5,501 bases of DNA from DASXTW01 sp036505215 (lineage in GTDB: Bacteria > Actinomycetota > UBA4738), in NCBI GenBank assembly GCA_036505215.1, contig DASXTW010000190.1:1-5501 (forward strand), written 5' to 3'. Position numbers and translations under genes: made by a program. This document shows positions 5,253 through 5,501 of the stretch, piece by piece. Positions within the stretch are counted from its first letter, which is position 1, and every line of letters starts with the position of its first letter. The notes beneath the pieces were generated by a model. The model had not been told where the DNA came from and ran no database searches. It was given only the letters and a program-made list of their open reading frames with translations.

Positions 5253-5501
5253 TCACATGTGGGCGATGAGTTGCTCCACGCGCTCGTCCACCGATCGAAA
5301 CGGGTCCTTGCACAGAACGGTCCGCTGAGCCTGATCGTTCAGCTTCAGGTGGACCCAGTCCACGGTGTAGTCGCGCCGTCGCTGTTTGGCCTGGCGGATG
5401 AACTCGCCGCGTAGCCGGGCGCGAGTGGTCTGGGGCGGCTCGCGCATCGCCCGCTGGACCTGCTTGTCGGGAACCACGCGTTCCATCCGGCCGCGCCGCT
5501 C
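5253..5501 (-). CDS. pafA: Pup--protein ligase PafA, C-terminal 82 residues (partial)
   Basis: The frame is open through the right edge and ends at TGA 5255-5253. PafA attaches the small protein Pup to lysines of target proteins, marking them for the actinobacterial proteasome. The visible end is strongly PafA-like: PPQTTRARLRGEFI (22-35 of the fragment), then DYTVDWVHLKLNDQAQRT (44-61), then CKDPFRSVDERVEQLI (64-79). The family has about 450 residues, so roughly the last fifth is seen; the catalytic ATP-binding part is outside. The paralogue Dop has a different C-terminal sequence (no WVHLKLNDQAQR), which favours PafA. The ATG at 5486 is internal, since the frame continues without a stop to 5501. 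The next gene downstream is the convergent BldD-like regulator, so pafB/pafC do not follow directly as they do in mycobacteria. Confidence 0.92.
   Translation of the reverse strand, partial: ERRGRMERVVPDKQVQRAMREPPQTTRARLRGEFIRQAKQRRRDYTVDWVHLKLNDQAQRTVLCKDPFRSVDERVEQLIAHM

Overview
The window is high-GC bacterial DNA and most likely comes from an actinobacterium (Actinomycetota). Two genes at the right end support this. One is the C-terminus of a PafA-like Pup--protein ligase, which belongs to the Pup-proteasome system. The other is a BldD-like regulator that carries a cyclic-di-GMP signature. I cannot name a genus. GTG and TTG starts are common here, and long antisense shadow ORFs, as expected at this GC content, cover most real genes.

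Layout from left to right. Bases 1-226 (minus) hold the N-terminal part of a response regulator cut by the window edge. Bases 227-639 form a divergent intergenic region with two small inverted repeats. Bases 640-1089 (plus) encode a small protein with a twin-arginine signal peptide and a mature part with 18 cysteines. A strong 13-bp hairpin at about 1103-1142 separates it from the convergent gene at 1172-2122 (minus), an HPr-kinase-like P-loop kinase of the short type known from peptide-modification clusters. Bases 2237-4485 (minus) encode a two-component system: a soluble HisKA-type histidine kinase and a LuxR-type response regulator that overlap by 4 bp (GTGA). A credible promoter and a hairpin over the ribosome binding site precede the kinase. 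Bases 4549-4790 are a relatively AT-rich intergenic region with short direct repeats. Bases 4791-5243 (plus) encode the BldD-like regulator, and 5253-5501 (minus) the end of pafA, only 9 bp away and convergent.

How the parts may work together. The sensor kinase and response regulator are almost certainly partners. The HprK-like kinase lies 114 bp downstream on the same strand and could be in the same transcription unit. The Cys-rich exported protein converges on the kinase gene and could be its substrate or a co-inherited partner, but that is inference from position only. The BldD-like gene lies divergently upstream of the histidine kinase and could control it through the shared intergenic region. 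No mobile element, CRISPR array, tRNA or rRNA was seen.
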